Of a stretch of DNA of 39,885 nucleotides, positions 6,106-14,500 are shown piece by piece. The translations under genes were made by a program, and so were the position numbers. The DNA lies in the IMG/VR virus record IMGVR_UViG_3300032132_000019, positions 1-39,885 of that record. The stretch is one strand, 5' to 3'. The notes beneath the pieces are model-generated. The model was not told the origin of the DNA, ran no database searches, and was given only the letters and a program-made list of their open reading frames with translations. The stretch is from a virus. Each line of letters begins with the position of its first letter. The first letter of the stretch is position 1.

Positions 6106-7608
6106 GTGAAAGTTGAAAACGCGGTCGCTACCTACGATCCGGCGTCGCCGGCGCCGGCTCCGGCGTCCGACCTCTCGCCGGGTTTGCAGCTTGCGGCGGA
6201 GTCGCTTGGAACTAGCCAGGCCGCCGCGATCGCTCGCGAAACCGGGAAGATTCAAGCGGCGTTCGTCATGGCGCGACATCATCCGCGCCAGGAGGCCGAG
6301 GCGGTTCAGGCTATCGGGAAGGCTTGCGCGAATGTCCGGCTCGCCGATGAAGCCTTGTGGAGTTTTCCCCGCGGAGGAAAAACGCTCTCCGGACCGTCTA
6401 TCCATCTCGCGCGCGCCGCGGCGGTTTGCTGGAAGAACATTTCGTTCGGCTTCGACGTCGAAGGACGGGACGAGGACTTCATCAACCTATCGGCGTATGC
6501 GATCGACTGTGAGGCGAACGTTCACGCTCGCGCCTCTCAACGGGTCCGCCGCCTGATTCAGCGAAAAGTGTACGTGAACGGAGAGAAGCGGACGGAATGG
6601 GTTCAGCCGGACGAGCGCGACGAGCTCGAGCTCGTGAACCGCGTCGGATCGAAACTCGTTCGGCGGTGCATCTTCGAAGTCGTTCCCTCCTGGTTCATCC
6701 GGCTCGGAGAGGAGCGCGCGAAAGCGACCATGAAGGCCGGCCTAAAAAACGCGAAGACGCGCGACGACCGGATTCGAACGGCGTTGATCCTCTTCGCGGA
6801 CCTGGCCGTTACGCCGGATATGATTACGAGGAAGTTCGATAGCCAGGTCGCCGAACTCACGGCGGATCAAATCGCGGAGCTCCTCGCGATTTACCAGTCG
6901 ATGAGCTCCGGCGAGCTCTCGCGCGAACAGGCGTTTCCTGTCGAGGCGTCGGAGTCGAAGATCGTCGACCCGGAGGCCGAGGCGAAGGCTACCGTCGAGC
7001 TCGAGGACATCATGTCCGAGGAGGAGGCGGCCGCGGACGTCGAGCGGACGAAGGCAGAGACGACGCCGGCGACGCGATCGGACGGCGCTCCGCCCGATGG
7101 TCCTTACGCCGGGATCTCGACGGAGGATCTCCGCGTCGAACAGGCGCGACTCGAACAAGGCATCGTGAACGGGAACGCCGCGGATTCGAAGCGACTGAAG
7201 GGAGAGCGCGCGAGCGTCCTCGTCGAGCTCGAGCGGCGCGAAGGAGCTCCGGTCGCGGAGCCGGCCGAGGAACCGGAGGAGCCGGCGCCGAAGGCGAAGG
7301 CGAAGGCGAAGGCGAAACCGGCCGGACCGAAACTCGTCGAACCTGATCCGACGCCGGAGGACGAGGAGCCGGAGGACGAGGAGGCGCCGTCGGACCCGTC
7401 CGCCGAGGCGTCGCCTTTCGGTTCGCGAGACGAAATGTTCGCCGAACTTCCGACGTTCCTCGAGGACGAAAAGATCGCCGGAGCCGCGCGCGCCATCATC
7501 AATTCGTTCTGCAAGTCGCGGAAGATCAAGAAGGTTCGCGACCTCGAGGACCAAGCGCTCGCCGCGCTCCTCGGCAAGTTGCACGATCTGAAGTCCGTCT
7601 CGGAGTAA
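6106..7608 (+). CDS. Probable single-strand annealing recombination protein
   Basis: A 500-aa protein from GTG 6106. The N-terminal 270 residues carry a conserved phage pattern: ARHHPRQEAEAV, then DEALWSFPRGGK, SGPSIHLARAAA and ELVNRVGSKLVRRCI. I know this type beside Exo-like nucleases, where a RecT/Erf-class annealing role is expected; the assignment is by position and pattern, not proof. A long acidic, Lys-Ala-rich linker (about 300-445, with KAKAKAKAK) leads to a C-terminal helical domain (about 445-500). This is long for a RecT-like protein because of that extension. It is followed by a strong terminator. Confidence 0.65.
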   Translation: MKVENAVATYDPASPAPAPASDLSPGLQLAAESLGTSQAAAIARETGKIQAAFVMARHHPRQEAEAVQAIGKACANVRLADEALWSFPRGGKTLSGPSIHLARAAAVCWKNISFGFDVEGRDEDFINLSAYAIDCEANVHARASQRVRRLIQRKVYVNGEKRTEWVQPDERDELELVNRVGSKLVRRCIFEVVPSWFIRLGEERAKATMKAGLKNAKTRDDRIRTALILFADLAVTPDMITRKFDSQVAELTADQIAELLAIYQSMSSGELSREQAFPVEASESKIVDPEAEAKATVELEDIMSEEEAAADVERTKAETTPATRSDGAPPDGPYAGISTEDLRVEQARLEQGIVNGNAADSKRLKGERASVLVELERREGAPVAEPAEEPEEPAPKAKAKAKAKPAGPKLVEPDPTPEDEEPEDEEAPSDPSAEASPFGSRDEMFAELPTFLEDEKIAGAARAIINSFCKSRKIKKVRDLEDQALAALLGKLHDLKSVSE

Positions 7609-7630
7609 ACGGCCGAGCGGCCGAGGCGGC

Positions 7631-7664
7631 GGCCGGAGGCGTGTTTGTCTCCGGCCTTTTTTTT
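7631..7664 (+). terminator. Strong intrinsic terminator in the middle of the early block
   Basis: A perfect 8-bp stem, GGCCGGAG (7631-7638) with CTCCGGCC (7649-7656), has a 10-base loop and is followed by eight T residues (7657-7664). It ends transcription after the annealing-protein gene. The next gene starts only 27 bases after the T-run, so downstream genes need read-through, antitermination or a promoter in this short gap. Confidence 0.9.
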
Positions 7665-7690
7665 ACCCGAAAGAAAGGGAGGGAACACCT

Positions 7691-8407
7691 ATGTCCGAAA
7701 TTCCAGAGATTCACGTTCCGGAAATCGTCCAGCCGGGATCCGACGCGCCAACGCTCGAGGCGCGCGGTTCCGTTCTCGAGCTCGTCGAGACGGCGATCGC
7801 GTTCGAGATCACGGACGACGCGAGCGACGCCGCCGGCGCGAACCTACTCGCGCAAGTGTCGACGCTCCGGAAGGCGGTCGAGGAGCGCCGAAAGGAAGTG
7901 ACCGGACCTGTAAACCGTCTCGTGAAGGAGACGAACGACGCGTATCGCTCGATATCCGCGCCGCTCGACCAGGCCGAGAAACACCTAAAGGCCGCCTGGT
8001 CGAAGTATCGGAAGGCGAAGGCCGAGGAGGAGGCGCGCGCTCGAACAAAGGCGGCGGCCGAGGCGGAGGCCGCGCGCCAGGCCGAGGAGGAGGCGGCGGA
8101 CGACGGCGACGTTATGGCGGAGCTCGAGGCCGCCGGGAAACGCGCCGCGCTCGAGAGGTCGGCGCGAGAGGTTCCGGTCGCCGAGGCGCCGGCGCGGTCC
8201 GTGAAGACTGTCGGAGGCGGAACCGTTCACACTCGGCGAAAGGCGAAATTCGAGGTCGTCGACGCGAAGAGGGTTCCGCGGAACTTCCTGATCGTGAACG
8301 AGAAAGCGATCGGCGCCGCGGTCCGCGCCGGCGTTACGGAGATCGACGGCGTTCGGATATGGACGGAGGACGAGGTTTCCGTCCGGACCGCGGGAGGGAA
8401 GTCGTGA
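7691..8407 (+). CDS. Coiled-coil recombination-module protein
   Basis: A 238-aa protein from ATG 7691 behind a strong GGGAGGG site. Residues about 30-115 are helical (DAAGANLLAQVSTLRKAVEE, later LVKETNDAYRSI), about 115-160 an Ala/Glu coiled coil, and about 175-238 a small basic domain (TRRKAKFEVVDAKRVPRNFL, then GAAVRAG, DGVRIW). The last domain is common in proteins encoded beside phage RecT/Exo modules, with no defined biochemical role. Position after the terminator suggests separately tuned expression. It ends in GTGA with the next gene. Confidence 0.7.
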   Translation: MSEIPEIHVPEIVQPGSDAPTLEARGSVLELVETAIAFEITDDASDAAGANLLAQVSTLRKAVEERRKEVTGPVNRLVKETNDAYRSISAPLDQAEKHLKAAWSKYRKAKAEEEARARTKAAAEAEAARQAEEEAADDGDVMAELEAAGKRAALERSAREVPVAEAPARSVKTVGGGTVHTRRKAKFEVVDAKRVPRNFLIVNEKAIGAAVRAGVTEIDGVRIWTEDEVSVRTAGGKS

Positions 8408-8679
8408 ACGGCGCTCGCGCGTTCGGCGTGTTCGGCCTCGTCGCCGCCGCTCTCTCTCTCGCGCTCGTGTTCTACGTCGCGATAGGCGTCGACGCGGAGC
8501 GCGCGACGGTCCGCCAGGCGCCGATAACTCTCGAGGTCGAGGAGCCGGAAACACCTTCACTCCCGGAGGTGATTCCAAATCCTCTCGACGCCGAGCCGAC
8601 GGCCGCCGAACACCTTTGGTCTCTCGAGGAGCGAATGAGATCACTCGAGCGGCGCGTCTTCGAACTCGAGCGCCGGTGA
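8404..8679 (+). CDS. Small membrane-anchored coiled-coil protein
   Basis: A 91-aa protein from GTG 8404 (GTGA overlap). Residues about 5-30 are one hydrophobic segment (FGVFGLVAAALSLALVFYVA), followed by a Pro/Glu-rich stretch and a C-terminal coiled coil (LWSLEERMRSLERRVFELER). It is predicted as a single-pass inner-membrane protein with the C-terminal helix outside or inside. It could be an accessory lysis or exclusion protein, but nothing proves either. Confidence 0.65.
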   Translation: MNGARAFGVFGLVAAALSLALVFYVAIGVDAERATVRQAPITLEVEEPETPSLPEVIPNPLDAEPTAAEHLWSLEERMRSLERRVFELERR

Positions 8680-9149
8680 GTTTCGCAAAGTTCAAAGGTC
8701 GCGGACACGGAACCGCGCGGCCGATGTTTCTCTGCACGAACTGCAAAGTCCTGTCCGAAGTCGCGATCGAGAAGGACGGCGAAGGCCGGAACCGTCACGG
8801 CGTCGCCGAGTGTCGCGTTTGCGGACGGTTCGACGGGATCAAGTTTCCGTCGAAGACGGAGGCGCGCGTTTATCTCGAACTCCTCGAGGAGCTCGAGGAC
8901 GGCGACCGACTCTATCGCCAGGTTCGTTTTCCCCTCCTGAACCTGGCGCCGGTTCCCGCGGAGGAGCGCCAGGCCGGAACGCCGCGGTCGTTCTCGGTCG
9001 ACTTCGTGATCGTCCGCGCCGGCGGAGAATGGGAAGCGATCGACGCGAAGGCGAAGAATTGGAAGTCGCGCGAATGGGATCGCGGCCGCGCGGCGTTCGA
9101 AGCGTGTTGGAAGATTCCCATTCAGAAGAGGCGGTCGCGGACCCGATAG
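8676..9149 (+). CDS. DUF1064-like nuclease with N-terminal zinc ribbon
   Basis: A 157-aa protein from GTG 8676 (GTGA overlap). Residues about 19-48 have two Cys pairs (CTNC and CRVC), as in a zinc ribbon. Residues about 54-150 follow the DUF1064 pattern of a restriction-endonuclease-like fold: KFPSKTEARVYLELLEEL, FPLLNL, SFSVDFVIV and WEAIDAKA with an acidic-x-Lys element. The family is thought to contain Holliday-junction-type or structure-specific nucleases of phages. It would complete a recombination set with the exonuclease and annealing protein. The zinc ribbon extension is unusual. Confidence 0.7.
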   Translation: MSFAKFKGRGHGTARPMFLCTNCKVLSEVAIEKDGEGRNRHGVAECRVCGRFDGIKFPSKTEARVYLELLEELEDGDRLYRQVRFPLLNLAPVPAEERQAGTPRSFSVDFVIVRAGGEWEAIDAKAKNWKSREWDRGRAAFEACWKIPIQKRRSRTR

Positions 9150-9185
9150 ACGGAGTCCGGAAACCAGAACCAGGAGGCTTGAACC

Positions 9186-9407
9186 GTGTCGAGTATTCCC
9201 CACTTCGTTTTAGGAGTCGAAGGCCGGACGGCGACCTGTGTCGACGTCGACGGCCGGCGCGTCCTCGTGATCCGTGAAGGAACGTCCGTCGAGGGAGACG
9301 AGGTCACTCCGCTTACAAACACGCTCGCCAGCCAGGCGTCCGAGGCCTTCATCATCCTAGCGACGCGTAGGGAGCTCTCTAAGCGACGCGCCGCGTCGGA
9401 GGTCTGA
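9186..9407 (+). CDS. Small unknown protein, last gene of the early block
   Basis: A 73-aa protein from GTG 9186, with AGGAGG at 9171-9176. The first 40 residues alternate hydrophobic and polar (PHFVLGVEGR, then RVLVIREG), like a small beta fold, and the rest is helical and basic. It is not coupled to the previous gene. It is followed by the bidirectional terminator. Confidence 0.6.
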   Translation: MSSIPHFVLGVEGRTATCVDVDGRRVLVIREGTSVEGDEVTPLTNTLASQASEAFIILATRRELSKRRAASEV

Positions 9408-9416
9408 TCGTACGGA

Positions 9417-9445
9417 GGCGGCGCCGCTTGTCGCGCGGCGCCGCC
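9417..9445. terminator. Bidirectional GC hairpin between the converging blocks
   Basis: A perfect 11-bp stem, GGCGGCGCCGC (9417-9427) with GCGGCGCCGCC (9435-9445), has a 7-base loop. It lies between the ends of the rightward (9407) and leftward (9469) blocks. There is no T-run, so termination efficiency is uncertain, but position and strength argue for a terminator serving both strands. Confidence 0.75.
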
Positions 9446-9468
9446 CCTCCTCACGCGAGCCGGCCGAA

Positions 9469-9750
9469 TCAGACTATCGGCGGCGCGAGAGCCGCGCGAG
9501 CCTGAACCAAGGACTCGTGTCGCGCGGAAAACGTGTCGTCGTCCTCTCCGTCCTCTCGAGGCGTCCGAACGACGACCTCTCTCGAGCCTGTCTCTCCGAG
9601 TCGAGCCGTCCAGCGGTCGACCAATTCCTGAGTTTCCATAACGCGGACCTCCGTAAGCGATTCGAGAGCCTCGAGCGTCGAACGTCCGGTGTTCCACGAA
9701 AGGCCCGAAAAGAGCGCCGCGACCAGCGCGAGCGCGACGACGTATTTCAC
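9469..9750 (-). CDS. Exported or membrane-anchored small protein, last late gene
   Basis: A 93-aa protein from GTG 9750. Residues 1-19 (MKYVVALALVAALFSGLSW) form a signal peptide or anchor. The rest is soluble and helical, then acidic (EDGEDDDT), with no cysteine. It is preceded by a gene with a transmembrane helix, so these two are candidates for holin/spanin-type functions at the end of the late operon, but no family is recognised. A palindrome at 9789-9805 lies in the 58-base gap upstream. Confidence 0.6.
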   Translation of the reverse strand: MKYVVALALVAALFSGLSWNTGRSTLEALESLTEVRVMETQELVDRWTARLGETGSREVVVRTPREDGEDDDTFSARHESLVQARAALAPPIV

Positions 9751-9788
9751 AAGACGTCTCCCCTCTCCCCTATCTCCCGCCGAAACTC

Positions 9789-9805
9789 CTCCTTCCCGGA
9801 AGGAG
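9789..9805. repeat. Short palindrome between the last two late genes
   Basis: CTCCTTCC and GGAAGGAG form 8-bp arms around one base (9797). The right-hand arm contains a Shine-Dalgarno-like element on either strand. It may be a weak hairpin that changes expression of the final late gene. Confidence 0.4.
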
Positions 9806-9808
9806 CCT

Positions 9809-10276
9809 CTACCCGTCGTTCACTTTATCGACTTTCTGTTCGAGGTCGCGGACCTGGCCGCGGAGGAGATCCGTCGAGGTTTCGAGCGCGCGGACGTCGG
9901 CGCGCGTCGCGACGTTCTCGAGCGCCGTCTCCAGAGTCCGCCGGAACTCTTCGAACGTGTCCTTCGAAACCGCTCCGGCGTGAAATCTCTGTTTCGCGTG
10001 AGCGTCGACGAGAGCGTGAGAGCGGAGCTCCGCCGCCTCGAGGTCCTTCGCCTGGCGCTCCTCCGCGGCGTCCGTATATTCCTTCGCCGTCGCGGCGACG
10101 TCCTTCGTCGTGAGGTACTGTCCGCCGCCGGTGAGGATAACCGCGGCCGTTACCAGGGATCCGAGTTGCATCTTCGACGGAGCTCGGCGCGCGACGGAGT
10201 CCGCGCGTTCAGAAACCGCCTCGAGGACCCTCCTACACTCCTCCGCCGCGTCGAGTCCTTGGTCCTGATCTGTCAC
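9809..10276 (-). CDS. Membrane protein with C-terminal coiled coil
   Basis: A 155-aa protein from GTG 10276, overlapping the stop of the gene before by GTGA. Residues about 36-56 (MQLGSLVTAAVILTGGGQYL) form one transmembrane helix. Residues about 62-152 are helical coiled coil, ending RGQVRDLEQKVDKVNDG. The arrangement resembles one-helix phage membrane proteins of lysis regions (holin or tail-tip accessory), but no specific family is recognised. It lies after the receptor-binding genes, where many siphophages place holin genes. Confidence 0.6.
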   Translation of the reverse strand: MTDQDQGLDAAEECRRVLEAVSERADSVARRAPSKMQLGSLVTAAVILTGGGQYLTTKDVAATAKEYTDAAEERQAKDLEAAELRSHALVDAHAKQRFHAGAVSKDTFEEFRRTLETALENVATRADVRALETSTDLLRGQVRDLEQKVDKVNDG

Positions 10277-10377
10277 GTTATCCGCCTTCGGTAAAGGACC
10301 AGGCCGACGCGCGACGTTCTCGCGGGAGGGAATCTCACGAGAAGGAGATCGCCGGCGCCGACCCGGTCGCGAATCAT
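10273..10377 (-). CDS. Tiny 34-aa coupled ORF
   Basis: ATG 10377 overlaps the stop of the upstream gene (ATGA), and its own stop overlaps the next start (GTGA). The peptide is basic with hydrophobic patches (GDLLLVRFPP, VGLVLYRRR). No domain is seen. Both overlaps follow the pattern used throughout this genome, which is the main support. Confidence 0.45.
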   Translation of the reverse strand: MIRDRVGAGDLLLVRFPPARTSRVGLVLYRRRIT

Positions 10378-10931
10378 CGAACCCGGACCGCCGTGAGGAG
10401 CGCCCGATTGAACTTCAAAATCTCGACGCGCGGATCGGCGCTCGGCGTCGTCTCGCGGATCCAAATTGTCGCGCGCGCGTTAGCCGCCGGAACCGTGACC
10501 AGGCCGGAGAGCCAACCGGCCGCGACCGCCTCGACGGCGAGACTCCCTTTCGAGTTCGCCGCGGTCCGAATCGTCGAGACGGTTCCGTTCACGGCGATAG
10601 CGAACTCGGTCCTCCGAAACGTCCCTTCGTAGTGACGCCAGGAGAACGAGCAGGTGAACCAATAAACGCCAGCTTGCGGAAGGACGAGCTCCTCCGTGTT
10701 CGAGTCGAAGGCGACGCCTCCGCCGAGCGGTCCGGCCGTATCCCAAAGGTTCGAGGCCTTCCCGTAGAACGTCGAAACCGTCGTGATACTCGCGGACACG
10801 TTCGCGGCGCGCGCGCAACCGAACACGCCTTTCGAGGCCACTACGTCCTGAACGTCCGCCGGAGAGATCGCGTTCTCCGTGTTGTCCGCCAGGAGCGCGA
10901 GGAGCTCGTCGATATTGTGAGCGGTCGCCAT
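10374..10931 (-). CDS. Receptor-binding/tail fibre protein, C1q-like jelly-roll
   Basis: A 185-aa protein from ATG 10931 with AGGA upstream. Residues 1-35 are helical (NIDELLALLADNTENAISPADV), and residues about 45-185 are beta-rich with the C1q/TNF-like pattern seen in phage fibres (GVYWFTCSFSW, EFAIAVNGT, ANARATIWI). It is probably a distal fibre or tip appendage that touches the host surface. It is a distant relative of the 10935-11483 protein, with similar length and layout, and follows it by only three bases. Confidence 0.6.
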   Translation of the reverse strand: MATAHNIDELLALLADNTENAISPADVQDVVASKGVFGCARAANVSASITTVSTFYGKASNLWDTAGPLGGGVAFDSNTEELVLPQAGVYWFTCSFSWRHYEGTFRRTEFAIAVNGTVSTIRTAANSKGSLAVEAVAAGWLSGLVTVPAANARATIWIRETTPSADPRVEILKFNRALLTAVRVR

Positions 10932-10934
10932 TTC

Positions 10935-11483
10935 CTATCCGATCCGGAGAACCGATAGGTGAGCGTTGTGAACCTTCGCCGTCTTCGCGCCGGAACCGTG
11001 AGCGACGGCGAAGAGTTCGAGGTAATCGCCGGCGACGAGCGCGACCGGCGCCGCGGCCGCGCACGTAACGACGTCGCTTTGACCGGCGGTCGTCGCGCGC
11101 GACTTGATCGCGAGCGGTGAGAGCTCGGATCCGTTCAGAAACACGGACCAAGAATAATCCTCGGCGTCCGCTCCGAACGACGCGGACATTTCGACAAGGA
11201 ACGTCCCGTCGGTTCCGATCGTAACGGTATCGCCGACGGCGTCCGGAACGGAGGCGCCGGCCGTAGGCGGCGCCGGCTGTTCGAATCCGAATTGTGTGAA
11301 CTTCGTGAGCGTCGAGTCCGCGATCGCGAAGTCCGCCGGACTCGCGGCGTAGTGCGAAATCCCGGTGAAGTCGCCGAGGAGGGTAACGACCGCGTTCCGC
11401 ATCGTTTGTGCCGTGATCGACGAAGGAGCTCCGCCGGCCAGGTCGCCAAGGAGCGCCGCCGTCGTCTTGATCGTGTCGACCAT
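10935..11483 (-). CDS. Receptor-binding/tail fibre protein, second jelly-roll-like copy
   Basis: A 182-aa protein from ATG 11483 behind AGGAG with 8-base spacing. The helical N-terminus (TIKTTAALLGDLAGGAPSS, then TAQTMRNAVVTLL) resembles the 'discover boundary and attach' segment of fibre proteins. Residues about 60-182 are beta-rich (GTFLVEMSASFG, SWSVFLNGS, GDYLELFAV, ending HLSVLRIG). It is encoded directly after the large tail-tip gene, where receptor-binding proteins are normal. Confidence 0.6.
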   Translation of the reverse strand: MVDTIKTTAALLGDLAGGAPSSITAQTMRNAVVTLLGDFTGISHYAASPADFAIADSTLTKFTQFGFEQPAPPTAGASVPDAVGDTVTIGTDGTFLVEMSASFGADAEDYSWSVFLNGSELSPLAIKSRATTAGQSDVVTCAAAAPVALVAGDYLELFAVAHGSGAKTAKVHNAHLSVLRIG

Positions 11484-11500
11484 GAATCACGCTCCTTTGA

Positions 11501-14500
11501 TCATTCGAAATCGTCGTCGAAATCGTCCGTGAAGGACGAACCGTCTCCCGTTCCGCCGCCTTCGTCGTCGCCGAACGACGGAACCGTAACGAGCGGACAA
11601 GGAATCTCGGCCGGCCGGAGAACTGTCGTGATCTCGACCGTCGGGATTCCCGCCGAAACGGAACCCGGAAGAGTACGGACTCCGAGGACCTCGAGTCGAT
11701 CAGAGCTCGCGATCGGAGAGGATAGCTGCACGATCATTCCACGGCGAACGAGGAGACTCTTCGCGGACGGCGGCGAGAGCCATCGAATAACGGTTTCGAT
11801 CTCGCGCCGGTAGTTCAATTGTTGACAGGCGAGCGCGGAACAATCGTCGTCCGTCTGAAGGAAGTCCGCGCCGATCTCGTGAGGCCGGCGACCGTATTTC
11901 GTTTGAGAATCGACGTTCTCCGTCTCTTTCGAGAGTTCGTATCCGCCTTTCACGAAGTCGCGGCGGCCGCGGACCGTAACCACGTTTCCGACGGAGTCCT
12001 TCGTTCGGTAGGAGACGATCACGGAGTCCTGAAGGACGTCCTCGGCCGAGTGAGAGAACACGAACGCGACCGGCGGGAGAGAGCCTAGCTCCGGTTTATA
12101 AACGACCTTTGCAAACCCGCCTTCCCAGAGGAACGAAACCTTCGCCTGTTCGGCCAGGTCCGCCAGAAGGCCGGCCGCGTCCTGTTTCGTTTCGATCACG
12201 CCGCGGAGTTCGAGAGCGCCGCTCGCGATAGCGGTCGCGAAGGAGGATTCGTCGACGGCGTCCGTCGGAACGGAAAGGAGCGGATAGCCGGCCGTGAGGA
12301 CCTGTCGGAGCGCGTCGAGTTTGTCCGTGAGTTCGATTCCGGTTCCGTCGACCGCGATCCGCTCGAGCTCCGCCTCGGTCGTCGCCGTGAACTTGAACAG
12401 CGCGAACACGCGCGCGGCGAGAATCGGCTTCGACTGATCCTCGTCTCTCACGGACGCGTTCTCGAGAGAGAGCGCGACCTTCCGGCCCTCGAGCGCGGCG
12501 AAACTCGCGACGTGAGGCGAGACGTCGAAGTACCGAATTCGAGTGAACGCGTCCGGGTTAATACTGTTCGTGATCGACGTCGTCGCCTGGTCGACCTCGA
12601 TAAACCAGTCGAGCGAAGTCGCGTAGAACGCGGAGTCTCCGGAGCCGGTCGCCGAAACGCGGACGTGAAAGTCTCGCATGAGCCGACGGACCGTAACGAC
12701 ATTCCCGCCGACGGATAGCGGAAGGTCGGAGGACTTCCACGAAACGCGCCAACAGCGCCGAGTCCAATTCTGGCCGTCGAGTTCGTCGGAAACTCCGGTC
12801 GACTCGATCGACGGAAGGTAAGAGATATTGTTCTTGTGATCGCGGAGAACGATCGTCGGTTTCGCGACCTCGAGCGCCTTGTAAGCGGCGTCGATCAGGA
12901 TAGTTACTCGCGTAATCCGTCCTTGAGAAGGAGCGTCGATCCCGGACCAGTAACAGCCGACCGTTTGAACGTCGTTCACGCCGCTCGGCGCCGAGGTGAA
13001 CCGGACCGTCCCCCCCTTCGTCCCGCCTTCGCCTCGGATAACGTGACCGGCGCTCGTGTCCTTCAGGAGGTACGACCAGGAGCGACCGTCGAAGAGTTCG
13101 AGAACGTGGTTCGCGCCGCCGCCGCTCAAACCGGAATCGTAGGTTCCGGCGTGAAGGAGGACGAGATCGAACGAGCCAGTTAGAACGGTCCGGTCGTTCG
13201 CGAAGTCGCTCGAGCTCCCTAGAAGTTGCTGTTCGTCGAAGACGACGTCGATTCCGACGAAGTAAAGGCGCGTGTTCCCGTCGACCTCGGAGAACCAAAG
13301 GAGCGTGTTCCTTTGGTAGAGCTTTTTCAGGTCGAACCCGTCCGGGAACGCGGAGAGGTCCGCCGTGATCAAGTCGACGTCCGGAGGATTTCCCGCCGCG
13401 ACTTCGCCCTTCGAAGACTTCACCTCGTCGATTACTTTTTCGCCGCCGATCCAAAGACGAACGCGAACGCTCGAGCTCGATTCGCCGGCGGCGGCGGCGT
13501 GAGCAAACCGGACGCGGAGGCCTTTTATCTTCTGTTTCAGAGCGCCAGGCAAAGAGCCGACCGCGGCAGGCATGCAGAAGGAGATCCCGGACGAACCGAG
13601 CGGATAGGCCTTCGTGATTTGCGCGGAGAGCGGATACTCGATGTTCGAATTTTCGTTCGCGACGTTCAGGATCGTCGCGACGTAGAGGGCTCCGATGAAG
13701 TCGAGATCGTCGTTCGCTACGTCGAATCCGGCCGTTAGGTACAAACCGGCCGCGACGACCCCCCCTTCGACCTCGTGTCCGTGAAACGCCGTAATCGCCT
13801 GAACGTCCGTATAGGCGCCGGCGTCCTCCGTCACGTCCGGAGGAACCGCGCTCTCGTCCGTGAGCGGTCCGAGCGTTTGAAAAACGCCGGCGTCGTCCTC
13901 GATCCGAACTTGAACGTTCGGGAACAGCGCGTTGAACGCGGAGTCGAGAGCCGCGAAGACGCGTTCCCCTTCGCCGTGAGAGGTCGCCGCCGTGTTCAGT
14001 ACGCCGCGCGCGACCGCGATCGTCTGGTCGTCCGGGAACGAGAGGACTTGAAGGAGCTCCGAATCGATCAGGAGATAGGCCGCGCCGGACGCGATCAAGT
14101 CGGACGCGTCGGCGACGACGAGCGTCGAGGCCGAAGAGAGGATCTCCGCCGTTAGCGTCGACTGATATCCGAAGTCCTTAAGGCCGAAATGTTCGACGCC
14201 GATCCGGACCGACTCGACCGGAACGCCGGGATCCGGAACCGCCTTCGTCCGCTTCACGACGAGCGTATCGTGAATGTCTCGCGACATCACGGCGAAGTTA
14301 TCGCCGCCCCACTCGGCCGCCTCTCCGGCCGCCATAGCCGGATTCTTCGCCCTCGACCCGTTCGAGAATCCAGGGATCGCGGCGAGAGTGTGTTCGCCGA
14401 ACGTTCCAGCCGCGTCCATTTCGATCCGGCGATAAGACGACGTCTTCGAAGGAACGTCGACCTTCAGGCCTTTCGAGCTCGTGAGTTTCACGGAGGTCCG

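Noticed and set aside
7260-7400. Tandem repeat in the annealing-protein gene
   Set aside because: The GCGAAG repeats encode a Lys-Ala linker next to an acidic stretch. They are low-complexity coding, not a CRISPR array or iteron.
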